From Saccharothrix sp. NRRL B-16348 (GTDB lineage: Bacteria; Actinomycetota; Actinomycetes; Mycobacteriales; Pseudonocardiaceae): 59,759 nucleotides of DNA. The first letter of the stretch is position 1; each line of letters starts with the position of its first letter. Shown here in pieces: positions 33,850 through 42,130 of this stretch. Position numbers and translations under genes: made by a program. The notes below the pieces were generated by a model. That model did no database searches, was not told the DNA's origin, and was given only the letters and a program-made list of their open reading frames with translations. The stretch lies in assembly GCF_001280085.1 (NCBI RefSeq), contig NZ_LGED01000222.1, positions 1-59,759 of the forward strand, read 5' to 3'.

Positions 33850-35259
33850 GTGAGGCGCTGGACACCACTGAACGACCGGCAACTCGCAGTACTGCGGCGC
33901 GTGGCGGCAGGCGACACCCTCAGCACCACCACAGACGGGACGGCCCGGCAGTCGGCACGGGCGCTGAGGGACCGCGGGCTCCTGCGGCTGACCAAAGCGA
34001 ACAAACGCTGGACGGCCGCCATAACGGACGAAGGCCGCTTCTACCTGGAACACGGACACCACCCGGACCGCCCAACTTCACCGGACACCGCACCGACGCA
34101 AACTCGGAAACCACCCCGGATCACCACGACATCGACCAACCACCATTCACCGCGGGAACCGGCAGCCGCCACCGCCCGACGCCGCGCGGCAGCGGCCACC
34201 GAACTGCTCCGACGACTGGCCGACAGAACCGTCGTACGCCTCGAATGCCCCGACCAGCACACACTCGCCGAGTGGCGACGAACCATCGACTACGCCAAGC
34301 GCCACCGACTCCTGCCATCCGGAACGCGGCTGAACACAACCCGCATCCAAGACGGAAACCTCATCGTGCAGATACTGCACGGCATCCACCCGAGCAGCAT
34401 CCGACGCAACCCCCCGAGCCTCGTCCCGGTGCCCACGCCGCAGCAGCTGCGCGACGTGCACCCCGCGATCGACGAACTGCGCCGCGACACCCACCGCCTG
34501 ATCATGCCCAAGGACCTGCGGCACCGATGCCTGCTGATCCTGCACGCCCTGACCCAGGCGGCACTGCGACATGGCTACACGGTCCGCCCCTGTCCGGTGC
34601 CACAGCCGCAGTACCGCGAGTACTACGACAGGCAACGCGGGCACCACCAGGGCTACCGGCGCCGCGACGGAGCGGTGACGATCACGGCCGACGGCCTCGA
34701 CATCCCGATCACCATCATGGAGGCCAGCCCACAGGTCGACGATCCCGTCCGACAGGAGCAGCTGATCCTGGAGATACCCGCCTACGGCAGACACGGCTAC
34801 CAATACCGGTGGGCCGACCGCACACGGACCACGGTCGAAGCCGCCCTTCCAGCCGTATTGCACGAGATCGCCCTCCGGGCCCAGGACGCACGACAACAGC
34901 GACTATGGGCCGAACAAGAAGAAATCGAACGCCGGCACGCCTGGGAAGCCGCCATACAGCACGCCCGCGACCGCGCCACCCACGCCCACTTCGCCGAGAT
35001 ACTGCGCGGCCAAGCGGCGGACTGGAGAACCGCACAACAACTCCGGACGTACTGCGACGCGCTCCACGGCAAACTCGGCCTGATGGACTCGCATGACCCT
35101 CAGGTCATGAGCACCGTCCGGTGGTTGAACTGGGCCCACGCCTACATCCGGACGCTCGATCCGCTGACGGGACTGCCGTCGATGCCCGAGCCGCCGACCC
35201 TCGACGCCGACATGCTCCAGCCCTATCTCGACGGGTGGAGCGCAGACGGACCACGTTGA
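33850..35259 (+). CDS. Unknown protein with N-terminal winged-helix-like segment
   Basis: 469 residues from GTG 33850; the open frame extends further left but loses protein-like composition. Residues ~8-65 resemble a MarR/ROK-like winged helix (LNDRQLAVLRRVAAG, SARALRDRGLLRLTK, AAITDEGRFYLEHG). Then an Arg/Thr/Pro-rich linker, an alpha/beta middle and a charged helix (RQQRLWAEQEEIERRHAWEAA) before the end. No enzyme motif known to me. Single-gene unit. Confidence 0.6.
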   Translation: MRRWTPLNDRQLAVLRRVAAGDTLSTTTDGTARQSARALRDRGLLRLTKANKRWTAAITDEGRFYLEHGHHPDRPTSPDTAPTQTRKPPRITTTSTNHHSPREPAAATARRRAAAATELLRRLADRTVVRLECPDQHTLAEWRRTIDYAKRHRLLPSGTRLNTTRIQDGNLIVQILHGIHPSSIRRNPPSLVPVPTPQQLRDVHPAIDELRRDTHRLIMPKDLRHRCLLILHALTQAALRHGYTVRPCPVPQPQYREYYDRQRGHHQGYRRRDGAVTITADGLDIPITIMEASPQVDDPVRQEQLILEIPAYGRHGYQYRWADRTRTTVEAALPAVLHEIALRAQDARQQRLWAEQEEIERRHAWEAAIQHARDRATHAHFAEILRGQAADWRTAQQLRTYCDALHGKLGLMDSHDPQVMSTVRWLNWAHAYIRTLDPLTGLPSMPEPPTLDADMLQPYLDGWSADGPR

Positions 35260-35418
35260 CCTGACTCGCAGTGCCCAGTCAACCGTTGTCGGACAGTGCA
35301 ACGAGCGACGTCCCCGCTGATCGTGTGATCACAGTGGACCGTCCAGCAACTGGCTCACCGTGCGTTCGCTCGATGGCGGCCCGCTGCCTGACTGCCTGCT
35401 GGCCCGGCTCGATATCAC

Positions 35419-36186
35419 CTATCCCTCGGCATCGGGTGATCGGTTCGAGTCCGGGTGCTCCGAGAGTTGATCGATGACCGGCGTGATCAGCTCTTCCAGG
35501 CTCTGAGGGCCGGTTGCGGCGATACTGGCCCCGGCGGTGACCGGTTCGTCAGGGCGCTCGGTGGGCGCGAACAAGGACGGCAGCGGCGGCCACCTCAACG
35601 TGGCCAGCAGCACGACGATGTCGGGGTCGCTGGTTGATCCGGGCTCGATGGATTCGCACCGGCGCAAAACCACGTTCAACTCCGTGACGATGGGCGTCAG
35701 GGCCATTCGGTCATGGCCTGTGAGCACCTCACCCGTGTCAGAGTCGATCGCGCGGAACGGGGCCAGTTGATGCGTGAACTCGTCTTCGGCCAGGTCTGCC
35801 CATGACTGCGGGATGCACTGGTCGCGGACAAGATCGTCGATGCGTTCGTCGAAGTGATCGGCGGAGTTCCGGACCTTCCTGTCCCGGAGGGCCGAGGTGT
35901 CGCTGATCATCAGCTCTGTCTGCAGTCGATCGGCACGGAAACGACGCCAACGGGACTTGAGATCGGCTCCCTCGGCTCTGACGGGCCACAACAGCTTGCT
36001 GATGATGGCGGTCGCGGTGAGGAACGACTGGACCGCCGGCCACGCCTCGACACGCCGCTGCGGATCCCGGCTGAGACTGAGAGCCTGTTGCACCGCGGCC
36101 AGGGCATAACTCGCCTGCCGCACGATCTCGGCGACGTAGAACCGCCGGGCTCCCGATGTCCAGCGCAATTCCCAGTCATCGCTCAC
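35419..36186 (-). CDS. HEPN-like protein, second gene of a pair
   Basis: 255 residues from GTG 36186. Helical N-terminal half with the motif RKVRNSADHFDERIDDL: R106 to H111 fits Rx4H of HEPN ribonucleases, and the following FDER is common in this branch. The C-terminal ~100 residues are low-complexity and acidic. Starts only 4 nt after the stop of the restored upstream reading frame, so it is the second gene of a unit. Possible RNase toxin; upstream protein may be its regulator or sensor. Confidence 0.6.
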   Translation of the reverse strand: MSDDWELRWTSGARRFYVAEIVRQASYALAAVQQALSLSRDPQRRVEAWPAVQSFLTATAIISKLLWPVRAEGADLKSRWRRFRADRLQTELMISDTSALRDRKVRNSADHFDERIDDLVRDQCIPQSWADLAEDEFTHQLAPFRAIDSDTGEVLTGHDRMALTPIVTELNVVLRRCESIEPGSTSDPDIVVLLATLRWPPLPSLFAPTERPDEPVTAGASIAATGPQSLEELITPVIDQLSEHPDSNRSPDAEG

Positions 36187-36203
36187 TCGATCATTGTGTC
36201 CTG

Positions 36204-37076
36204 TCAACGCCGTAGGCGTTGGCCATCCAGGCCAGGCGGGGGCGGCCCGTCATGTTGGCCATCGCTCCCTCGGCGTAGGTCTCGATAGCGGGTGACGGCG
36301 TGTGCGCCCGGAGTCCGTACCCACAGTGGAGCGCCGATGAGGATGCGGTCGACGTCCGGGCTGATGCCGCCGTCGCGGTCAAAGGTCCACCGGTCTTTGT
36401 CGAGCACGACGTCGCTGTAGATCTGTGCGAACCATTCGGACTCGGTCGCGTGGCCGAGCGTGAAGCCTCGTGTCCAGGGCTTGTCCTCGTGTTGGTTCCA
36501 GGTTCCGGTTACGCCCTGCTCGGCCGCGATCTTCAGGGCTTCGACCGCAAAGGACTCCGGGTCGTCCCACTGTGAATTGTTGATCGTTCCTCGGCTCTGG
36601 ATGTAGAGAGCTATCGCCCCAGCGGCGGAGGACGACCATCCTTCCAGCGGTTGGTCTGAGCCGCCGACATAGTCGGCGGTGTTCTGGAGGCTGCCGAACA
36701 GGCACACGTCGACGCGGGCGCCGACGCTGCTGCGAGTGCTGGTGTGCATCACGACGCCCTGTCGCTTCTCGACACCGCCCGTGAACTGGGCGAAGTCGAC
36801 ACGGCCGACGCCCTTGGCGAACGTCGCCGGTGGCGGGGTGACGAAGTCCTCGACTGCGAGGTCGCCGATCGCCGTTTCGATTCGGCGCGCCACTTCAGCA
36901 CGGTCTAGCGTGCGCGCCTCCTGCGCAAACTCAAGCCCACCGATCAAGGGAATCGACGCCGTCTTGACCTTCCAACTCACGCGCCGTTCGAGGGCGATGC
37001 CGTTTGCCGACGCGATGTCCCGGATACGGCGATCCGACCAGTACGCGTAACTCCGGATCACACCCAGCTCGCCCAT
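36204..37076 (-). CDS. Unknown protein, C-terminus apparently frameshifted
   Basis: 290 residues as read, ATG 37076 with GGAGGG 7 nt upstream. Starts GVIRSYAYWSDRRIRDIA, reminiscent of an actinobacterial family with a conserved Y-x-Y-x-S-D start (DUF7019-like), but I cannot be sure. Up to GAPLWVRTP it looks normal; beyond ~36315 the frame turns to GSDGQHDGPPPPGLDGQ. In the next frame the same DNA gives PSPAIETYAEGAMANMTGRPRLAWMA and so on to a TGA at 36191-36193, far more protein-like. A single-base change near 36310-36320 would explain this. Confidence 0.6.
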   Translation of the reverse strand: MGELGVIRSYAYWSDRRIRDIASANGIALERRVSWKVKTASIPLIGGLEFAQEARTLDRAEVARRIETAIGDLAVEDFVTPPPATFAKGVGRVDFAQFTGGVEKRQGVVMHTSTRSSVGARVDVCLFGSLQNTADYVGGSDQPLEGWSSSAAGAIALYIQSRGTINNSQWDDPESFAVEALKIAAEQGVTGTWNQHEDKPWTRGFTLGHATESEWFAQIYSDVVLDKDRWTFDRDGGISPDVDRILIGAPLWVRTPGAHAVTRYRDLRRGSDGQHDGPPPPGLDGQRLRR

Positions 37077-37139
37077 GAGCAGACCCTCCAAGCGCCAATC
37101 GTCGAAGCGGTCCCGTCGGGCCGGCACCTTCGAAGCCTA

Positions 37140-37360
37140 GCTGGGTCCATGCGCTCACCGGCCGGCACGAGCACTCCCCCTGCATGGAGTCGGCGCACCA
37201 ATGCGGCGAGCACCGCGTGATCGGCCTACTGCAATTGTGGGTGGGACTGGTCCGGCCCAGCACGGCGACCTCGTGCCGCAGCACCGGCAAGTCGACGTCC
37301 TTGGCCGCCGGTGACCGGCCGAGCAGAACCGGCCAGCCAACAGCCGGACGAAGATCAGAC
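37140..37360 (-). pseudogene. Integrase/transposase fragment
   Basis: Reads VLLGRSPAAKDVDLPVLRHEVAVLGRTSP, the N-terminal signature of actinobacterial rve-type (IS481/IS3-like) transposases (quoted in pieces elsewhere as AAKDV and LRHEVAVL), then, after a frameshift near 37225, ADHAVLAALVRRLHAGG, the expected continuation. Both ends are missing. Fills the gap between the HEPN pair and the STAND/WD40 gene. Confidence 0.7.
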
Positions 37361-37646
37361 ACAGCAGTCGCGGCGCTACGCCTCGCGATCATGCCTCTAC
37401 GGCTCATGGTGCACGATCACCGCAGCTCAGTGCCCAAGGTGCAGAGTGCCGGCACCCACAGGGTTGGCTGCTGTGGGTCCGTACTCGTTGATCAGCTTGC
37501 CGAGCGAGTAGGGGAGTTGGTCGGCCTACCGGCGTTGTGGTTCGGGACCACGAACCACCATTGGCCCGTCCGGCCTTCCCGGTATCTCTCAACGGAGTCG
37601 ATTGCCGCCGTCATTGCGGCATCATGGGCCAGCGAGGAGGTGGCTG

Positions 37647-40600
37647 GTGCTGGTGGTGGCGGGGATCGTGGCTGCCGCAGCAGCGTCGGCGCTCCTGGCT
37701 GTCGTTGTGAACATTGCGACTGGCGGGGACGCTGGCTATTTCCCCTGGGTGGCGACGCACCCGCTGTGGTGGGTCCTCGGGTCGACGCTGGCGGTGGCAC
37801 TGTCGAGTGTGTGGGTGGTGTGGGCGCAGCGCCGGGCCGATAGGCGGTTGGTCGCGTTGGTTCCCGTCGCGCAACGCCCGGAGAAGTGGGTGGTGGATCG
37901 GCCCGCCGAAGTGGCGGCGGCGGTGGCCGCGCTGTGCGGCCAGGGCGGCACCGTCGGGGTCACGACGGCACTGCGCGGAGCCGGCGGATTCGGCAAGACC
38001 ACGGTCGCCAAGCTCGTCCGTGCCGACCCCAGGGTACTGCGGCACTTCCGCAACCGCGTGTACTGGGTGACCCTCGGCCGGGACGTCCGTTCCCGAGGTG
38101 CACTGGCACGCAAGGTCAACGACCTGATAGGACGTCTGGACCCGGGTCGTCCGGTCACGTTCACCGACCCGGAACAGGCCGGGGAGCACCTGGCCACATT
38201 GCTGGCGGGGATGCCCCGCACGCTGCTGATCCTGGACGACGTCTGGTACCCGGCTCAGGAAGCAGCTTTCCCCGTGGCGGGGAAGGGATCGGCCCGGTTG
38301 ATCACCACCCGGATACCCTCCTTGGTCGAGCGGGCCGTTCCGGTTCGTGTGGACGAGGTCACAGAGGTGCAGGCCAAGGCGATCCTGACCGCCGATCTGC
38401 CCACGTTGTCCCGCGCCACCACGTCCCGCCTCTTGGCAGCGACCGGCCGCTGGCCGTTGCTGCTGCGGTTGGCCAACAAGGTTCTCGTCGACCAGTGCAG
38501 GATCAGGGCCGACGTCCGGGCTGTTGCCGCGGAACTGCTGGAGCATCTGGACCAAGGCCCACTGCGGGTGGACCGGTTGACAGGGGTGCCACTCGCGTCG
38601 CTGGACGTCAACGATCCCAGACAACGCGACCAGGCCGTGGCCACGACGATCGAGGCCAGCGCGGGCCTGCTCACGGGCGCTGATCGACAACGCCTGACCG
38701 AACTGTCCCTCTTCGTCGAAGACGAGACCGTCCCGATCCTCCTGGTGTCCCGGCTGTGGCGATCCACGGGGGAGCTAGACACCATGGCCACCCGCGCGTT
38801 GTGTTCCCGGCTGCACGACTTGGCCCTGATCACGCTGACCGCCACCCGCGACGGCGGAACCCTCACCATGCACGACGCCATCCGCGATTACCTCTACCAG
38901 CAAGTTCCCGAGCAGCGCCGCCCCGGCCTGCACGCCGCGTTGCTGGACGCGGTCGGTGTCCAAGACGGGGCCTGGTGGAATCTGGACGAATCCCATCGCT
39001 ACCTATGGGACCACCTGATCGAGCACCTCTTGGCCGCGCGCCGCACGGACGTCGCCGAGGCCGTGGCCGCCGACCTGCGCTGGGTCGCCGTCCGCCTCGA
39101 ACAAGCTGGTCCGACGGCCCCTTACGCAGACCTGTCCTTGATCGACACACCGCTGTGTCACCGCCTGCGCCGCCTATTAGGGCAGAGCGCCCACCTACTG
39201 GCCCCGACCGACCCGCCGCACAGCCGCGTCGACGTCCTGCACAGCCGCACCGCGGTGGAACGGGCGTGGGCAGCCCAGGCGGCCGAACTGGCGACTCGGC
39301 GCGGTGTCCCGCGCCTGGTCAACAAGACCACCCTGCCCGATCCACCCCACCCCGCCCTCCTCCACGTCCTGCCTGAGAAGTGCTTGGTGGTCGGCATCCT
39401 CATCGCCCCTGACAGTGCGTGGTTCACCAACACGAACCCCACAAGTACCGAGATGCGGGTCTGGGACGTGAAGACCGGCGGGCTCATGGCGGTCCTGCGT
39501 CATCCCGCGAAAATCTCCGCGGCACGGGTATCACCGGACGGCGCCTGGATCGCCACCGCCGCACCCGACGGTGTGCGCCTCTGGCACCCCCTCACAGGTG
39601 AGCTCAAGACCGTAATGCCGAACGTGTACGACGATCACCCCTATCTGTACGTGGCACCGGACAGTTCATGGCTCGCCGTGGTTACCGACGACGAGGTGCA
39701 GATCCTGGACGCGGAGACCGGCGGGATACGCACTGTCATCTCCTACCGCCACGCGCCGTGGGCGGCCGTGGTGTCGCCGGACGGCACGTGGCTGGCTCTC
39801 GGCACCGCATCCGACGTGCGGGTCTGGGACGTGACGAGCGGCAAGGTATTGGCCGTGTTGCCCGGAGCGATCCGACCGCACGTCGCCACCGCGGACGCGC
39901 GCCGGTTGTTCACCTCCTCGGACGAAGGGGTGATGCGGTTGTGGAACACGGCGTCCTGGACGGAGCAGGCAGGCATCCCGCTCGAGCCGCATGGCAACTG
40001 GCCTCTGGTCGCGGCCAACGGCGAGTGGGTCGCTGTCGGCGACCACGAGGGCGTGCGGGTCTACAACACCACGACCGGTGACATCGCGGCCCGTCTGCCG
40101 CAGTCGCGGTACTGCTGGCCCCTCGGCATGGCCCCCGACGGTCGGTGGCTCGCTGTCATCGACGGGGGCAACGTGCGGGTGTGGGACATCCGTACCGGTG
40201 CGGTCCAGGCCCAGTTCGTCGCCGAGGTCGTCTCGGCCGAGGTCGCGCCGGACGGGGCCCGGATCGCCACGCACGACGGTCACGAAATCAGCGTCTGGGA
40301 TACGGCCACCGGCCACCGCCTGTCCGTGCTGCCGCACTTCGATGACTACGGTGAGTTCGCCATCGCACCCGACGGGACGTGGCTGGCGACCGGTGGTCAG
40401 ACGTTGCGCATTTGGGATACCGCGGTCATCGAGCGATCTGCCACCAAGCCTTCCGCAAGCGCTCAGCCGGTTATCGGACCCGACGTGGCTGCGACGGCTA
40501 CCAGTGCCCTTGATGCGACGGTGCTGGTGGTGAAGGCACCCGGCACGACCGCGATTATCGACACCGCTACCGGCCGGCTCCACGGGGTGATGCACCACGG

Positions 40601-41405
40601 CCTCGTCGACTACGAGCACTTCGTGACGCCGGACGGCTCCCGGCTGGTGACCGCGAGCAAGAGTCAATTCTCTTTGTGGAACGTGAAGACGGGTGAATCC
40701 ATCCCGATCGGCCTGAACGCCATCGGCCTCCCGCTGGTGTTCGCCGTGGACGACGAGCACGAGTGGGTGGACATCGTCGCCGCGGTCCGCACGGCCGCGG
40801 CGCCCGACGGCTCGTGGCTCGCTGTCGCGGGCACAGACGGCGTGCGGGTCTATGACACCAAGACCGGTGACACCGTCGCCGATCTCGACCATGTGGGCCC
40901 CTCGTGCTCGTCGCTGGCTGCACCTGACGGGACGTGGCTCGCGACGAGCAACGTGAACGGCGTACGCATCTGGGACACATCGAGCTGGGAATTGCGCTCT
41001 TTCACCCCGGTCGAGGGCCGCGTTGCGGCTGTCGCACCGGACGCAACGTGGCTTGCGACCGTCGGGTTGTCCGGTGGAGTGGGTGTGTGGGCCGTGGGCG
41101 GTGAACGCGTCGCATGGTTCGACGTTCCTGGTGTCCGCTCGGCAGTCATCGCTCCGGACAGCTCCGCGTTGCTGATGGTGAGCGAGAAGGGGGAACTTCG
41201 CGTGTGGTGGCGCGGGGATGGTGCGACCGCCCTGATGCGCACCGAACAACCCTTATGGGGCGGGGCGTGGTCGGCCGATGGGGGGAACGTGGTGGTGGTC
41301 GGGCCGCGCGGGGTCGCCTCGTTCATGGCGTACCTGGGTGTCGCGGCGACGGTGCCCGTCGCGACACCCGCGCAGCTCTGCCCTACACCATCGAGCGGAA
41401 TGTGA
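37647..41405 (+). CDS. Membrane-anchored STAND (NB-ARC) ATPase with WD40-like repeats
   Basis: 1252 residues from GTG 37647, picked for GAGGAGG 6 nt upstream; TTG 37602 would add 15. Two membrane segments at ~2-22 and ~39-60, then NB-ARC: Walker A GAGGFGKT at 111-118, Walker B LLILDDVW at 193-200, winged-helix and linker to ~560. The remaining ~690 residues hold about a dozen propeller-type repeats with APDGTWLA and VRVWDTxTG signatures, mostly WD40-like. Architecture matches STAND sensors, where the propeller detects a ligand and the ATPase oligomerises. No effector domain is evident, so the membrane part may be the output. C-terminal end lies 3 nt from transposase debris and may be trimmed. 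Confidence 0.85.
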   Translation: MLVVAGIVAAAAASALLAVVVNIATGGDAGYFPWVATHPLWWVLGSTLAVALSSVWVVWAQRRADRRLVALVPVAQRPEKWVVDRPAEVAAAVAALCGQGGTVGVTTALRGAGGFGKTTVAKLVRADPRVLRHFRNRVYWVTLGRDVRSRGALARKVNDLIGRLDPGRPVTFTDPEQAGEHLATLLAGMPRTLLILDDVWYPAQEAAFPVAGKGSARLITTRIPSLVERAVPVRVDEVTEVQAKAILTADLPTLSRATTSRLLAATGRWPLLLRLANKVLVDQCRIRADVRAVAAELLEHLDQGPLRVDRLTGVPLASLDVNDPRQRDQAVATTIEASAGLLTGADRQRLTELSLFVEDETVPILLVSRLWRSTGELDTMATRALCSRLHDLALITLTATRDGGTLTMHDAIRDYLYQQVPEQRRPGLHAALLDAVGVQDGAWWNLDESHRYLWDHLIEHLLAARRTDVAEAVAADLRWVAVRLEQAGPTAPYADLSLIDTPLCHRLRRLLGQSAHLLAPTDPPHSRVDVLHSRTAVERAWAAQAAELATRRGVPRLVNKTTLPDPPHPALLHVLPEKCLVVGILIAPDSAWFTNTNPTSTEMRVWDVKTGGLMAVLRHPAKISAARVSPDGAWIATAAPDGVRLWHPLTGELKTVMPNVYDDHPYLYVAPDSSWLAVVTDDEVQILDAETGGIRTVISYRHAPWAAVVSPDGTWLALGTASDVRVWDVTSGKVLAVLPGAIRPHVATADARRLFTSSDEGVMRLWNTASWTEQAGIPLEPHGNWPLVAANGEWVAVGDHEGVRVYNTTTGDIAARLPQSRYCWPLGMAPDGRWLAVIDGGNVRVWDIRTGAVQAQFVAEVVSAEVAPDGARIATHDGHEISVWDTATGHRLSVLPHFDDYGEFAIAPDGTWLATGGQTLRIWDTAVIERSATKPSASAQPVIGPDVAATATSALDATVLVVKAPGTTAIIDTATGRLHGVMHHGLVDYEHFVTPDGSRLVTASKSQFSLWNVKTGESIPIGLNAIGLPLVFAVDDEHEWVDIVAAVRTAAAPDGSWLAVAGTDGVRVYDTKTGDTVADLDHVGPSCSSLAAPDGTWLATSNVNGVRIWDTSSWELRSFTPVEGRVAAVAPDATWLATVGLSGGVGVWAVGGERVAWFDVPGVRSAVIAPDSSALLMVSEKGELRVWWRGDGATALMRTEQPLWGGAWSADGGNVVVVGPRGVASFMAYLGVAATVPVATPAQLCPTPSSGM

Positions 41406-41407
41406 CG

Positions 41408-41925
41408 TTACCCGGACAGAGGTACAGCGCCCTGTGCTGCTCGAAAGTCTTCGCTGCCGGTCAAGCGATATGTGCGGACTCGTTGATGAGGCTGCCGAGG
41501 ATGCGAGTGCGGGGCCCTCTGCGGTGTCGACGTCGTGTGTTGCGGCAGGGTGCTGCCGGGCCTCGGGTGGTCGCTGGTCGCGGGCCTGGCTGGCCCGTGG
41601 CGGTTGTAGCGGTCTTCGTAGGTCAGGCGACGCCGTTCGGGACCGCGATCACGCACGTGGGCACCTCGAGCCCTCACCACGAGCACGCCTTCAATCTGTA
41701 CGGATAAGGTTGTCGGCAGGATGACGTAAGCCCTGCGCGCGGCGATGCGCGTCGCGTCGGTGAGATCCGGGGCGAGGTCGGCAAGAACCTGGACGGCTTC
41801 GTGGATGTTACGGCAGACGGTGACCAAGCCGATGCTGCCGATCCGCCGTCGGTGCACGGCCAGCTGGTCGCGCGGAACTGCAGATCCGAACTGGACAGGT
41901 CGATCGCGGATGGGCAGGCAAGCAC
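41408..41925 (-). pseudogene. IS5-family (DDE_Tnp_4 type) transposase remnant and other debris
   Basis: GTG 41925 gives LACPSAIDLSSSDLQF, matching the start of actinobacterial IS5-type transposases. After a frameshift near 41872 it continues LAVHRRRIGSIGLVTV, then IHEAVQVLADLAPDL and ARRAYVIL, with the middle HTH part deleted. The DDE core is missing. Close to 41461-41510 a separate snippet ends in RILGSLINESAHIA-stop, like the C-terminus of an integrase-type transposase. Dead sequence. Confidence 0.75.
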
Positions 41926-41959
41926 TCGAAACTCCTGGTCATGGCCTTGCTCTTTGTCG

Positions 41960-42034
41960 AGAAGCCATCCACCAGAAGCTTCGCCACGCCTCCACCACGA
42001 TCGCAGCCCACACCACCAGGTCGGAAAGGGCTCA
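41960..42034. repeat. Dispersed repeat, copy 1
   Basis: AGCTTCGCCACGCCTCCA core with GAAGCCATC ahead and CCAGGTCGGAAAGGGCTCA behind; matches 50688-50752 in the same orientation. Both copies lie next to decayed transposases, so this is likely an element end or MITE-like piece. Confidence 0.7.
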
Positions 42035-42130
42035 TTGGCGCTGAATGTTGCGGAACCTTCGTCAACCGGCTAACGCCCGGGCCGACGATCACGATATCTC
42101 AGCATCCAAGGCTAAGGGCGAGAGACACTG

